DNA of 64,000 bases from Scalesia atractyloides (lineage: Eukaryota > Streptophyta > Magnoliopsida > Asterales > Asteraceae): assembly GCA_947069175.1 (NCBI GenBank), contig CAMTDV010000017.1, forward strand, positions 49,175,137-49,239,136. The letters run 5' to 3'. The notes under the pieces were generated by a model. The model was not told the origin of the DNA and searched no databases. It saw only the letters and a list, made by a program, of their open reading frames with translations. The number at the start of each line of letters is the position of its first letter. Positions within the stretch are counted from its first letter, which is position 1. A program made the translations under genes and the position numbers. Shown here in pieces: positions 53,745 through 64,000 of this stretch.

Positions 53745-56700
53745 TCACTCCTTGTGTGCTTCAATCCATGAACTTCCGGAATGAATACCTCGGTAGAAAT
53801 AGAAACAAGCGATACGTTGAAATAGCAACGCTTGGTACGCATCCTTATCTTCATAGAAGATATCATGTTGAAGGAGGGTCTTGATGTCGTGGGATGACAT
53901 GTTTACAATCCACATCGGATCAAGCATGCGGAAGTTGTCTTCATTGTTCTTGAACACGATAACCGCTTCTTGAGTATCTGAGTCATAAAACCAAAGCTTC
54001 ATATTCCCTAGAAAATCTTGAGGCATGGGCATGAGAGGAATCTTCTCCAAAGCTTTCACCGGTTGGTACACAAGCTTGTAATGAGCTGTGTTGGTATCCG
54101 GATCCAGTGTATACTTTATCTACTCATGCATTGGGAACTGAGGCTTGTACATTTCATCCTACCAACCTCCTCGTCGCTCAATTCTAATCTTCTTTGCAAA
54201 CAACGATGCTCCTTCGTAGTTGGATCTGTTGATTAGATTTAACTTGGATAGCGCTGCAACATCATAAAAGGGCAAAGTTTAAATGCTCAGTTAGAATTAA
54301 AGTACTGGATTTTGTGTTCTCTTTTCACCGCCATGCAGTGAATGTCTTTCACAAAAATCCAACTAAGGATCCTTCCGTGTGGCTGATCCTTCTGGTACTT
54401 AAAGTAATCAACTTTAGCAAGAGGAGGAGATGGCTTTTTCGCCTTTGCAAGAAACTGCTTCCGCCATTCTTCAAAAGAATCAGCTGGAATGTCAGATGTA
54501 TCTCTACTTTTCAACTTTTCATCGATATCATCTACATTCTCACGAAGTCAGGCGCTGTCAAATGGCTCAAACACAGACCCGTCATCACGTACATACTTTG
54601 ACTTTCCAACGTCTCCATCAAACACAATTTCTTCCAATCCTTCGACATTTTCTACCTTGGGTTCACTAGGAATTTCGTCAATGGTAGCTTCGTCTACCTC
54701 TTTCAGTTCTTTGAGTTTCAAAATCTGTTCATGGGAGAGTTCAGAAACAATCTCCCCTTCCTCTAATCCTCACTGGTAACAGGATGTAGAGACTGTAGCG
54801 GTGGCACATCAAAACCAACAGAAGTAGAAATAACCTGACCAGACTTTGAACCTTCAGCAACAACCACATCATCTTGATCTTCCACAAGAACCATCTGCAA
54901 ATCTATGTTGTCCAAGGCTTCTTGAACACTTCCAGAGCCGGCAACAACTTGAACAGAACTTGAAGCACCAGCTGGGGTGCGCAGAACCTTCTGGTTGAGC
55001 CGACGAAGCAGACACATCAGGATTTCCTGGATCTTCACTATCATGATCTGGCTTTTGTAGAACCTCCTTTGTCTTACATCTATCAGCCCACAATATGTTG
55101 ACCCGTTTTCTTATCATTTCATAGCTACCAGCCATTTGTTTTACATTCTCAGCTATGGTCTTGTTTCTCGTGTCATACCAGTTGGTTATCTCTGTGTACT
55201 TCCCAGAGAGCTTCTTGCTAGAACGTAGTAACTCAGTGCTCCGTTCTTTCATCCTGTTCATCTCTATACCCTGAGAGTTGCCAGCTACACGCACTTGCTG
55301 TAACTGGTTAGTCCTTTCGGCATCAGCAGCTCACAGTTGAGCATTTTCAGCTCTCAACTGGTTGATCTCTACTTGTTGCTTCTTAACAGTCTCAGTCAGG
55401 GTGTTGATCTCCAATCGTTGCTTAATGCAGTCGTTCCTTGTAGCAGACATAAAATCCATGTGTCTGTCTATCTGAGTCTGTGCTGCTTTGTAGAAATAGA
55501 AAGCTAGATCGCTCGCTTTCAGACATTCTTGCAAACCTTGCCTCAAGAGATTCTGAACTTTGCTTGCGAGTTCTTTCACGAGCAGCTTGAGTAGCAGCAG
55601 GGGCTGTAAAGTGAGGAGGGGGTTGTTGTGGGCTAACAGTAGCAGTTGCAGTTCCCGATGACCTACCAGGAGAAGCTACCAAGGCTTCAGTCTCCTCGGC
55701 AGTGAAGACTTCTTCTGGTATTAGCCCTGCAGATGGATCAGGTTGTGGAACAGATTCTGATTGAGCTGATGAGGAGCCAACTGTTTTCCGACTCTTTTTC
55801 TTTCGACGGAGAGCAACTTGTTTCTTTCGAGCCTTCTCCGATTCAGTGTCAGAAGGAACATAATCAAGGTCAACCTCAGTTCTTTCAGTATTAATCCTTC
55901 TAACCCGTCGAACACCACGATCATCAAGATAATATTCATAACTAGGTTCAGGAGGATTATCTTCCTCTTCAACATCTGTGGCACTTTCCAGTTATTTTCC
56001 TAAATCAACACCGTTTGGCGTAGCACCAGATCACCGCCATCACCACCATCTCCACCGTCACCACCGTCATCACCATCTCCACCATCATCATCACTCTTTT
56101 CCCAAACCTATCTTCAAGCATTTTTCTTAAGGTAGGCTCTTCATTGTCGGAGTCATTGTTGTCGTGTCGCCACTTGTCATTTTTCGATGCCACGTATGAA
56201 TCCTTTTCAAGAAAACCAAATAACTTCCGAGGTGGATCGCTTTCCTTGTAACTTTTTGTAGCGTATCCTTTAAAGATCTTCAATGAACGTTCTGTCATTG
56301 TATCAATTTTTAGAACTTCATTATCCTCTCTAGGAAGATCGGGATGTTGGACATTCAAGACCATCTGCAGAAATCTAAGATACATCCAGAACTTGCTTCC
56401 TGCTGTGACGGCTCCCGTTCTTGATAGATTTTCTTTAATGTTGGAGAATATATACTTAGATATGCTAAACGGCTTGTTCAGCACTAAAGCCAATATCAAC
56501 CCAACTAAGTCTGGATTTGCCATATCATAACCGATTCGTCGATTGCTCAAACATTGTATCAACACATGTAACAGAAACTTGTAACGAAGAGGTAAACCTG
56601 ACTTGTTAAACTGATTTCCAAATATATCTCCAGTACACTTCATACGCAGCAAACACCCACTTTGACACATTATCGGAACTGAATATGGCGCTTCAGGGTC

Positions 56701-57036
56701 ATCACAAAGCTGTAATACTGTGTTGAGAATCTCAACAGAAACAATAACGTCTTGATTGCTCACACTTCCTCTTATAACTTCCTTTCCGTCAATCTCTTCA
56801 ACTTTCGCTGAATCCCAAAAGGCTTTGATCAGGGACTTGTATGCGACAGTTTGATGAGTGATGGTGTGACTGATCCTTGATTCCCTTAGCCATTTCATGA
56901 TTCCGTTGTAAGCAGCGAGTTTGTCTTGCGAATCCAAATATGCGATCATGTTGTGACGAGGTTTCGACATGACTTCAACCTCCGTTTTATCTTCTTTCTT
57001 TGTAGCAGGCTTTCGCTTCTGAGTTTTTGGAGCCAT
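53745..57036 (-). pseudogene. Third ORF of element D, partly degenerate
   Basis: Start at the ATG at 57036-57034 (MAPKTQKRKP, basic N-terminus), three bases after a strong splice-acceptor-like TTGTGTTTTTGTAG. The first 343 codons are uninterrupted, the best-preserved N-terminal module here: SRISHTITHQTVAYKS, AFWDSAKV, IRGSVSNQDVIVSVEIL, GCLLRMKCTG, LPLRYKFLLHVLIQCLSNRR, ALVLNKPFSISKYIFSN, YLRFLQMVLN. Asp-rich and coiled-coil segments follow in other frames (55984-54763). The C-terminal module (54514-53745) shows ILSWIFVKDIHCMAVKRE, KLWFYDSDTQEAVI, LDPMWIVNMSSHDIKTL and RGIHSGSSW. No enzyme or membrane signature. Stop at 53747-53745, just before the purine tract. Confidence 0.78.
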
Positions 57037-57039
57037 TTT

Positions 57040-57757
57040 CTACAAAAACACAACCACCATGTGAAGAAAGAAACATAAAAACTCATAACACACTCAAACA
57101 TGTTAACTGTGTGAATTCACTATGAACTTAAAGTGTTCCAACGAACATTTCTTTGTTCACTGTGAAGATGTCCACGAAGAACAAAACCCACGAAGAATCT
57201 TTGATAAACAAGCGAAACCCTACGAACAATCCTGGTCAACAAAGATTGATTCTTCGTTGACTACAATTCTTCGTTGGTTACTTGTTCCTACAAAGAACCC
57301 TGGTCAACGAAGATTGGTTCTTCGTTGACTACAATTCTTCGTCACTGTTGATTTTCGCCAGATCTGATTTTTTGTTGGCTTCATTCTTCGTCACAGTTAA
57401 ATCTTGTCAGAGACAAACAAACAGGTGTTAAGAAATATCTGACAAAAAGGATCAAAACCCAGATCATTAACTATCATTCCAACATTCATGTAAAAACCTA
57501 ATAAACTCGATATTCACAAAATTTTCAAATACATTGAGTTATTCATTTAACCTAGAACTGTTATAGCAATCATCGAAACAGTTCATGATTAAATATTTCA
57601 TTCAAACACAAACACGACTCATTAAAGACTCATGGTTCTTGAAGATTTCTCATGAACAGTGGTATTTTCTAGTTTGAACTTTGATCCTTCTAAGATTTAA
57701 AAACACCTTGTTAGTTAATGTTTCATGGATTAACCAACAATGTAACTTTGATTTTAC
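57040..57757 (-). other. Candidate 5'UTR intron of D third ORF
   Basis: On the minus strand a donor TTTTTAG|GTAAAATC (GT at 57757-57756) and an acceptor TTGTGTTTTTGTAG ending at 57040 bracket 718 bases; the ATG follows after 3 bases. The intron contains palindromes of the D family, for example arms GTCAACGAAGA and TCTTCGTTGAC at 57303-57329. It is the most convincing of the three candidate introns. Confidence 0.55.
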
Positions 57758-57899
57758 CTAAAAACAAAATCACTACAGATGTTTAACAAGAAGAATCTGA
57801 GGTTTTGATTGTGTTTCTTAACAATGAAGATGATGAACAGTAACTTTGTGTTTGAGAGAGAAAAAGGGAATGGTGAAATTTTGAAAGTGATGCGGTTTG

Positions 57900-58160
57900 G
57901 TGAGGGGCCATGCCTTTTAACAACCCCTGTCCCACCGCCTTTCAACGAACAATGCAATTGTTCAACGAACAATCGACTTCCTCGACGAAGAATCATTCTT
58001 CGTTGAGAGCTTCTACGAAGAATCACAATAGGGCCGACGAACAATCCAGTAATTGGGCTTAACCATTGGGCCCAACTCATTTCAACGAAGAACTATTCTT
58101 CGTCGATCTGATTCTTCATTAACTGGTTCTTCGCAGAACTGGATTCTTCACAGAACTTGA
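57900..58160 (-). promoter_or_regulatory. Probable promoter region of D third ORF with palindromes
   Basis: D-family palindromes at 57981-58007 (arms CTCGACGAAGAAT and ATTCTTCGTTGAG) and near 58083-58109, and CGAAGAAT half-sites to 58160, precede (minus strand) a TATA-like TTGTTAAAAGGC near 57920. A C/T-rich leader (TTCCCTTTTTCTCTCTC) follows. The TATA box is weak compared with A, B and C. Confidence 0.5.
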
Positions 58161-58618
58161 TTCTTCGTCGATCACCAGTACCAACTTATGAAGTTGTTTT
58201 AACATAATAAATTTTGAACACCTTTGGATTTAACGAAAAGCATTGTGACCTTTATGAAGTTGTGTTGTTTAAGCAAGGTTGATTTTAGGATTTCAACAGT
58301 AAGAACCATTCGAGCTTCAATATCGACTAAACGAAAATTAACGAAAAGACTAAAATATCTAAAATAAAACAAACCTAAGTTAAATAACTACGAACTACAC
58401 TATACACTACTTAACCATCTTTTGCGAGTTTCAAGGTAAGAGAATCATACCAGCTTACGGTTTGGTCAAGCACGATTTTCTAATTTCATTTTACTTTCGA
58501 TAAGCATTTTACCTCGATTACCGATATTATTGTCCACGTAAACTCAACTTATCAGATGTAATCATGTTTGAGAGATATGATTTAAATGTATGATTTATAC
58601 TTACTAGCTAGTGTTCAT

Positions 58619-59073
58619 CCACTTCACGACACATTCCCGTATCAAGACATGCACAAGAATTCGTCTTACAGGCGAGTATACCGCTTATCATCTGTTTTAA
58701 TGTATATGATGTGATATACTCACTTATTTTTGGATGAAAACAAGTCCTATGTGATAGAATCACTTATTGATGAGGAACTTGATTTTCGAATGCATGCAGG
58801 GCACAAGTGCAAGTCAGTGAACAAGTTAGTACCATCGTACCGACAAGGAGACGAACTTGACACCCGCAATAAACTGTGATATTTTATCACTTATTCGTTT
58901 TGGTGGATGTGATATGATTATCACTTATTGATGGTCATATGCAATATTTACACGTATATATGGTATCATGGAAGTTCTAGACTTGCGTCCCCGTTATGTT
59001 TGGTAAAAGATTCAACCATGATACCCAGATGATAAACAGCATAAGCACCACGCATTTCAGAACCTTGGCATAC
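58619..59073 (-). other. Conserved noncoding zone of D (two blocks)
   Basis: Minus strand block 1 (59073-59017: GGTTCTGAAATGCGTGGTGC, TTTATCATCTGGGTATCATG; a duplicated start lies at 59105-59075). Block 2 (58686-58619: GGTATACTCGCCTGTAAGAC, GTGCATGTCTTGATACGGGA). Same order as B and C. Nothing coding is supported in 58161-59109. Confidence 0.7.
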
Positions 59074-59109
59074 GATCAAACGCATTTTAGAACCTTGGCA
59101 TACTATCAA

Positions 59110-59597
59110 ACTAAAATACATTTAGCTGGTTGCACTCTCTAAGAAATTCCTTTTTATACTTGTTTTCGTAGGTGTTGCGGTGTTTTTGCGAACGAGGACG
59201 ATGAAGATCAAGATTAGGTTTGACTATATTTTTTTGTTGGAATTAGGGAATAAATGCAAAAAGGTAAGATGTTGATAAGTTATATTTGTATAAATAAAAT
59301 TTACAACCGCACCTTAAAAAAAGTTTACAAGTATAGTGTAAAAAATTTACGACGGTAAAAAAAGTTTATAACTATAGCATAAAAAAGTTTATAACCGGGG
59401 GCATAAAAAAGTTTATAACTTGTAGGTAAAAAATTTGCGTCAACCTTTACACGAGTACAAGCATGAAAAAACTTCTACGTAAAAAAACATTTTACATTCA
59501 ACACCATGCGTAGAAATTACCCCATGTGTAAAAAACATTTACGTTCGACCTTACATTAGACATCTAAAAACATTGACAATCGACACCCGTGCGTCAT
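59110..59597 (+). repeat. Segment repeated from 41450-41935 (copy 2)
   Basis: AAAATACATTTAG to CGACACCCGTGCGT, same orientation as copy 1 and joined at about 59595 directly to the equivalent of 46616. It lacks the 4.7 kb that separates them in copy 1. Confidence 0.88.
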
Positions 59598-59945
59598 ACA
59601 CAACAATTTCATGGTCTATGAAGGATCGTTCATTACTTGATCAAGCCAAGTCTAGAAGGGATTGAACAATAAATTTGGGGTTTTGCACCTCAAATTCGTA
59701 ATATGGTTACCTCATCCCACCACACTTTAATCCGTAGTGCGGTGAGTCTTGTGGATAGTCAAACCAAAGAAGTTCTACATATAAGGACATTGTCTAAGAA
59801 GGATTAGGTTGAGGAATCTACGGAATCTAAGAAAAACAAATGGTCTAAGTTCAAAAAGGGTAAGAAATATGTGAGCTAGTCTGAAGTGGCTAAGGATGTA
59901 AGGTTCTCTCTGCTACCATTAGCAAGAGAAGGTCGGGTCTAAGAT

Positions 59946-61560
59946 CTGATACCACATACCTTCACCAGTACCTACTTTGTTATCCACAGAAGCACCTTCA
60001 GAGACACCTTGAACAGGAACTGATGTAGCTTCATTTGCATCGTGATATTCTTAATCTTCAGACGAAACGTTGTAATCAGTTGCATCTTCAAACACCTCAT
60101 TTTGACCAATATTGTTAACCGATGTCGAAGCTTGAGGATTAACAATAATCGGTCTCACCAATGACGAATCAATAGAAGCTTCATCAAAGGTTGGCAGTTA
60201 AAGGAACCAAAAAGACCATCATAGTCAAACATCCACGGATCTCCCGGAGCCCTAACAGACTCAGTGTATTGTTGAACCTTAACTTCACCCCATTCCTCTA
60301 TCTTCTGAGTAGATAAATTCCAGACTCTAAAATTTAGAGCGGCATACCCAAGAAAGAAACCTTCGATCGCCTTTGCCCCAAACTTACCATCCGGCTCAAT
60401 CATAGTGCTTGGAGCTCCAAAAGGTTCCAAATACGACACATCAGGTTTCCGTCGATGCAATAGTTCAAAGCAAGTTTTACCATGTCTCTTCACTGTAAGA
60501 ACCCTGTTTAGTGTATAACATGCAGTTGCCACAGCCTCCCTCAAAATTGAACTGGAAGTTGTGATTCCACTAACATAGTTCTAGCAGTTTCTATAAGCGT
60601 CCGATTCTTCCTTTCAGCAACACCGTTCTGTTGAGGAGTATAGCGAGAACTGTCTTCGTGCAAATTACCTTTGGAAACACAATACTCATCCATAACCCTA
60701 TTCTTAAACTCAGTGTCGTTGTCGCTCTGAATCCTCCTTATCTTCAAGTTGTACAAGTTTTCAATGAGGGTAAAGAGATTCTTGAGAATATCTTGAGTCT
60801 CGCTTTTGTGTGCCATCACCGCTATCCATGAAAATCTTGAGTAATCATCCGTAACTACCAAGCAGTTGCATCACCAAAGGTTGTCTTGTGTTTCATAGAT
60901 TCGAATAGATCCATATGAAGACGTTCCAATGGCATGTTAACAGTATTGATTTTCTTGATAGGATGTGATTTCTTCGCTTGCTTTCCCTTCTGGCATGATA
61001 CGCAGAAGTCTTGAAGATGAAAGTTTTTGACAGGCACACCATTCACAAGATTGTTCTTCACCAGATGGTTCATCTTTCTCAAGTGAATATGTCCCATACG
61101 TCTGTGCCATGAGATAGACTCCTTCTCGGTAGCTTTAGAAACGAAACAGGTAACTTGTGCAGTCGTCGGTAATCGCATGGCTCATATCAAGGATGTACAA
61201 GTCATTTATCCTTGAAGCCGAAAGAAGAATCCATTCCTTTGGGATTTTAAAACCGGGTTTCAACACATAGCAGCCAGCATCATCAAAATGCATGGTAAAC
61301 TTCTTGTCGCAAATTTGAGACACACTAAGAAGATTATGATCAATTTGTTCCACATAATTGATCTTGTCGAAACTCACTACACCATTAGAGATCATACCCT
61401 CTCTAGTGATGTATCCACCTTTGTCTCCAGCAAAAGCGACATAGCCTCCTCTAATCTTTTTCACATCATACAGAAGTCTAAGATCGTCTGTCATGTGCCT
61501 AGATGCCCCACTATCAACGATCCAATGACTGTTAATAGTTCCTCCTGAAGCACCCTGCAC
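59946..61560 (-). pseudogene. pol: pol of element D, copy D2, truncated before RT
   Basis: Minus strand. Protease: HWIVDSGASRHMTDD near 61525. GAG pre-integrase: SWHRRMGHIHLRKMNHL. Integrase: first Asp in HMDLFES, second Asp retained in QSDNDTEF (D1 has lost it), Glu in NGVAERKNR. A one-base loss near 60541 splits the frame after ESQLPVQF. A shift near 61165 and one near 60855 are also seen. After GSFN the linker has a deletion and the frame ends. RT and RNase H are absent, as in D1. On average it is slightly less damaged than D1. Confidence 0.9.
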
Positions 61561-61574
61561 ATGTGGTTACACAA

Positions 61575-64000
61575 TTAGTTGGAGATGGGGACCCAAGCCT
61601 TAGTGGTCTTAGGTCACCCCTTATCATCAAGAAATGTAATTTCAATTGATGATTCGGAAATGAAATACCTCCCCCTGAAATTGTATCCGACTTAGGTTTC
61701 CAAGATGAATTTTGTGACTTACCAGATTTGTTTGTATTATTTACGGATTTTGAAGATTCTGGTTTTGACACATTTGACGAACTTGGTTCTCTTTTAACAA
61801 TTTCTGGTTTTAATGCCTTTTCAAGAGCTTTAACATTTGTCCGTTTTTGTCTAGCTTCTTGTTCTTTAACGACTCGTTTATCTTGTTTAGGGGATACCGA
61901 TCGTCGCTGTTCTACTTTCTCAGGTGGAGCATTATCCACAAACTTTGGTTTGGGTGAGTTTGTACAATTTTGATGATGTGTCCAAACTCACCACATCTAA
62001 AACATGATCTCCTCTCAACAAACTTAGGAGATGAATTTTTCTGACTGGATGTAGAACTTGTTGGTCGTGAGGTACTTGGTTCACTATCACACCCGTTGGT
62101 ATGTTGGGCATAATTTTTTTGCGCATTTTGTTTCAAAATCTTGACTTTGTTAACAAAATCTGTATTAGATAAATTTTCAAAAGTCTTGATTTTATCAGTA
62201 CCCGTTGAACTCACAAATTTTACATCCTTTTGCTTCTTGTTTTGGGTCGATTTCCGATTGCCCTTAGGTTTTGAGACCTTAGAGTTATCGACTCCATTTT
62301 CTTATTGCTTTCCTCTGGAAGCCGTTGGTTGTTGAGGTTTGAGAGGTAATATTTCGCCTTGAGTTACGATAACATTCAAACTTTTCTTTCCCAAAAACTT
62401 ATTTGTTGGTTTTCAAAAACTTGATCAATCAAGGCTGGATTGACATTTCTGATAGGGAAGTCCTTGTTTGAGTAAACTCTCTCATCATCAACCAACGTAT
62501 AAAGTAGATTGTTACTTTCAAAGGTAGCAATAAGCGCTTCAACTGACTTAGCAGGATCAATCTCTTGTTTAACAACAGGCTTAACAACTGGTGTGGGAGG
62601 ATCACATAAGATGTGATTCTCAACTGGAATTTCCACTCCCTTCTTATTGTCAAAAGATTGGTCTTGCTCGATCATGTCTGATTCATCGTCTGATGTTTCT
62701 GCATCCTCAAGTACTGGAGGACTTTGTTCAGAGGATGAATTATTAGACTGCTTGATTTCATTAGAAACCTCGTCTAATTTGAACCCTAATCCTGCTGCAA
62801 ACTCATCAGGATTGAGTGGTACAGAAGGTTCAAATCGAGGCATTTCCTCTTCATCGGGCATCTTGGAATAGTTGTGTCTTAAAGGGGGCGAACACGAGTG
62901 ATATCCGATGCATGTCACATTTCCTATTAGCTTTGGAACATCGATGATGTGATCAAGCACATACTGGGAATTTGAGTAACTTTCCAGTTTGAGCTTGATC
63001 GCTTCATATTCACATTTTGCAATTGCTAACTCGTTTTTGGTTTCTTCAATGATATTAATATAGTTATTAATGCCCTTTTGCTTGTTTAAAACCGTTTTGG
63101 TTAACTCAGAAACGCTTCTTTTTAATGTATCAATTACATCTTTGAAATATTTTTCGTTTCTTGTTAAGGCCAAGTTAGCTTCTTTGCATTTTGACAGTTC
63201 AATTACTAAATTGTGATTATGAAGATTTGTTGTTTCAAACTTCTGTTTTAGAACAGAGAAATCATTGCAGACTTGAGTAATATCAGATTGTACCTGACTT
63301 GTTGAAACTGACACATTCGCCATAAATGCGGTGTTGCAAGAGAACGATCCATCCTTGTTGAACAGCTTTTCAACTTCCCTTGCTGCAACTTCAGCCTTCT
63401 TGACTAGCACCGATTTCTGGTTTTCAGCTTCGCAGCTTCTTTCAGCAGACCCTCAACCTCAGCATCAATATCCAACTTTACTTCAAGATCCGAACCATAC
63501 CCTCCAACACTTGAACTTTCTTCATCTGAAGTACCGCTGTAACCTGAACTGTCATCATCTTCGAAAGCTTCATCCCTTTGGACCGATTGCACATGATTGA
63601 TGACTTTGGCATAACAGGCAGTACCCCCTTGATTACCATCACCCAGTTGAACGGACCAATCACATCCTTCATCAGCTTGTACCACCAATGCTCGGTTTGT
63701 ATTGGAAGACCCTGCTTGATTTGGGTTGTTGACAGCCACTATTCCTCTTTCATTATTGACTTGGGTGGTGTTAGATGTAGTTTGATTTCTGAAAGGGTTT
63801 TGGTTTCCTTGCTTCGCAGGTCTTGTGCCTTCTCGTTTGAAATGCCGTTTCTCACCACAATTGAAACATGTAACGGCATCCTTATCAAAGCCGTACTTAG
63901 TATCCTTTTTGCTCTCTAGACTTGTTCTCCCCGTTCTAGCCATATAATCCTTTGCTCTTCGAACTGCACTTGCAAAAGCCCATTTGATATCCATAAGATC
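61575..64000 (-). pseudogene. gag: gag of element D, copy D2, partial (5' end beyond the window)
   Basis: Minus strand. The visible part begins inside the gag core (MDIKWAFASAVRRAK). Knuckle 1 (63868-63827) reads CFNCGEKRHFKREG: last Cys changed to Gly but second Cys kept, the reverse of D1. A continuous 344-codon frame (63410-62376) covers the coiled-coil linker with NSQYVLDHIIDVPKLIGNV, SCSPPLRHNYSKMPDEEEMP and an acidic part. Knuckle 2 (about 62010) CFRCGEFGHII is followed by the same frameshift as in D1. The gag end WVPISN-TAA lies at 61577-61575 in one frame, with shifts near 61600-61650. Confidence 0.85.

Larger units (their letters stand above)
59595..64000. repeat. Large duplicated segment, copy 2 (D2), runs off the window
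   Basis: Counterpart of 46616-51044 with the same truncated pol junction (TGGTATCAGA at 59955-59946) and the same non-pol flank. It differs by scattered substitutions and by indels such as a loss of about 36 bases near 60170. Confidence 0.9.

Noticed and set aside
53745..57036. Third ORF as a true envelope gene
   Set aside because: Position fits, but no signal peptide, hydrophobic fusion or anchor segment is seen in A, B, C or D.

Overview
The window is eukaryotic, repeat-dense plant DNA, with no ordinary host gene that I can support. It looks like intergenic chromosome sequence of a eudicot. I think Asteraceae is likely, because the copia, gypsy and small-repeat vocabulary resembles that family, but this is recall and not a search. 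Nearly every coding stretch is a decayed LTR-retrotransposon remnant with stops and frameshifts.

Layout. (1) 1-7162 is the 3' half of one or two copia-type elements (A' and A): third-ORF remnants, a 30-bp tandem array, palindrome arrays, a good Pol II-type promoter, and an LTR at 6394-7162. (2) 7163-39200 is an unclassified DNA repeat rich in GGCGTTTT words, split by copia element B (8221-38004, duplication GTTCA). B is split by copia element C (18374-35326, duplication ATGTA), and C by a gypsy-type solo LTR E (25766-28221, duplication ATGAT). This is a clean four-level nest. (3) 39200-46615 holds a broken gypsy LTR, several small elements bounded by AT microsatellites, a transposase-like coiled-coil remnant and a second gypsy-type solo LTR F (duplication AGAGG). 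(4) 46616-64000 holds copia family D on the minus strand: truncated gag-pol (D1), an LTR, a third ORF with its leader, then a second truncated gag-pol (D2) that repeats D1 and its non-element flank at an offset of about 12.97 kb.

Gene organisation. B, C and D share one plan, which fits the Sirevirus branch of Ty1/copia: LTR, initiator-Met primer site, gag with two separated CCHC knuckles, a gag stop just before pol, pol (protease, integrase, RT, RNase H), a purine tract, a long conserved noncoding zone, an apparent internal promoter, a 5'UTR intron, a large third ORF, a second purine tract and the LTR. The third ORF has a conserved N-terminal module, an acidic/coiled-coil middle and a conserved C-terminal module.

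Most interesting signal. Each family carries its own palindrome, placed just upstream of the TATA box in the LTR and again in front of (and inside the leader intron of) the third ORF. In C and D it also recurs in the gag leader. A family-specific repeated DNA word next to a family-specific extra protein suggests a self-recognition or regulatory system. One testable analogy is the VANC anti-silencing proteins of VANDAL transposons. That function is inference; the pattern itself is visible in the sequence.
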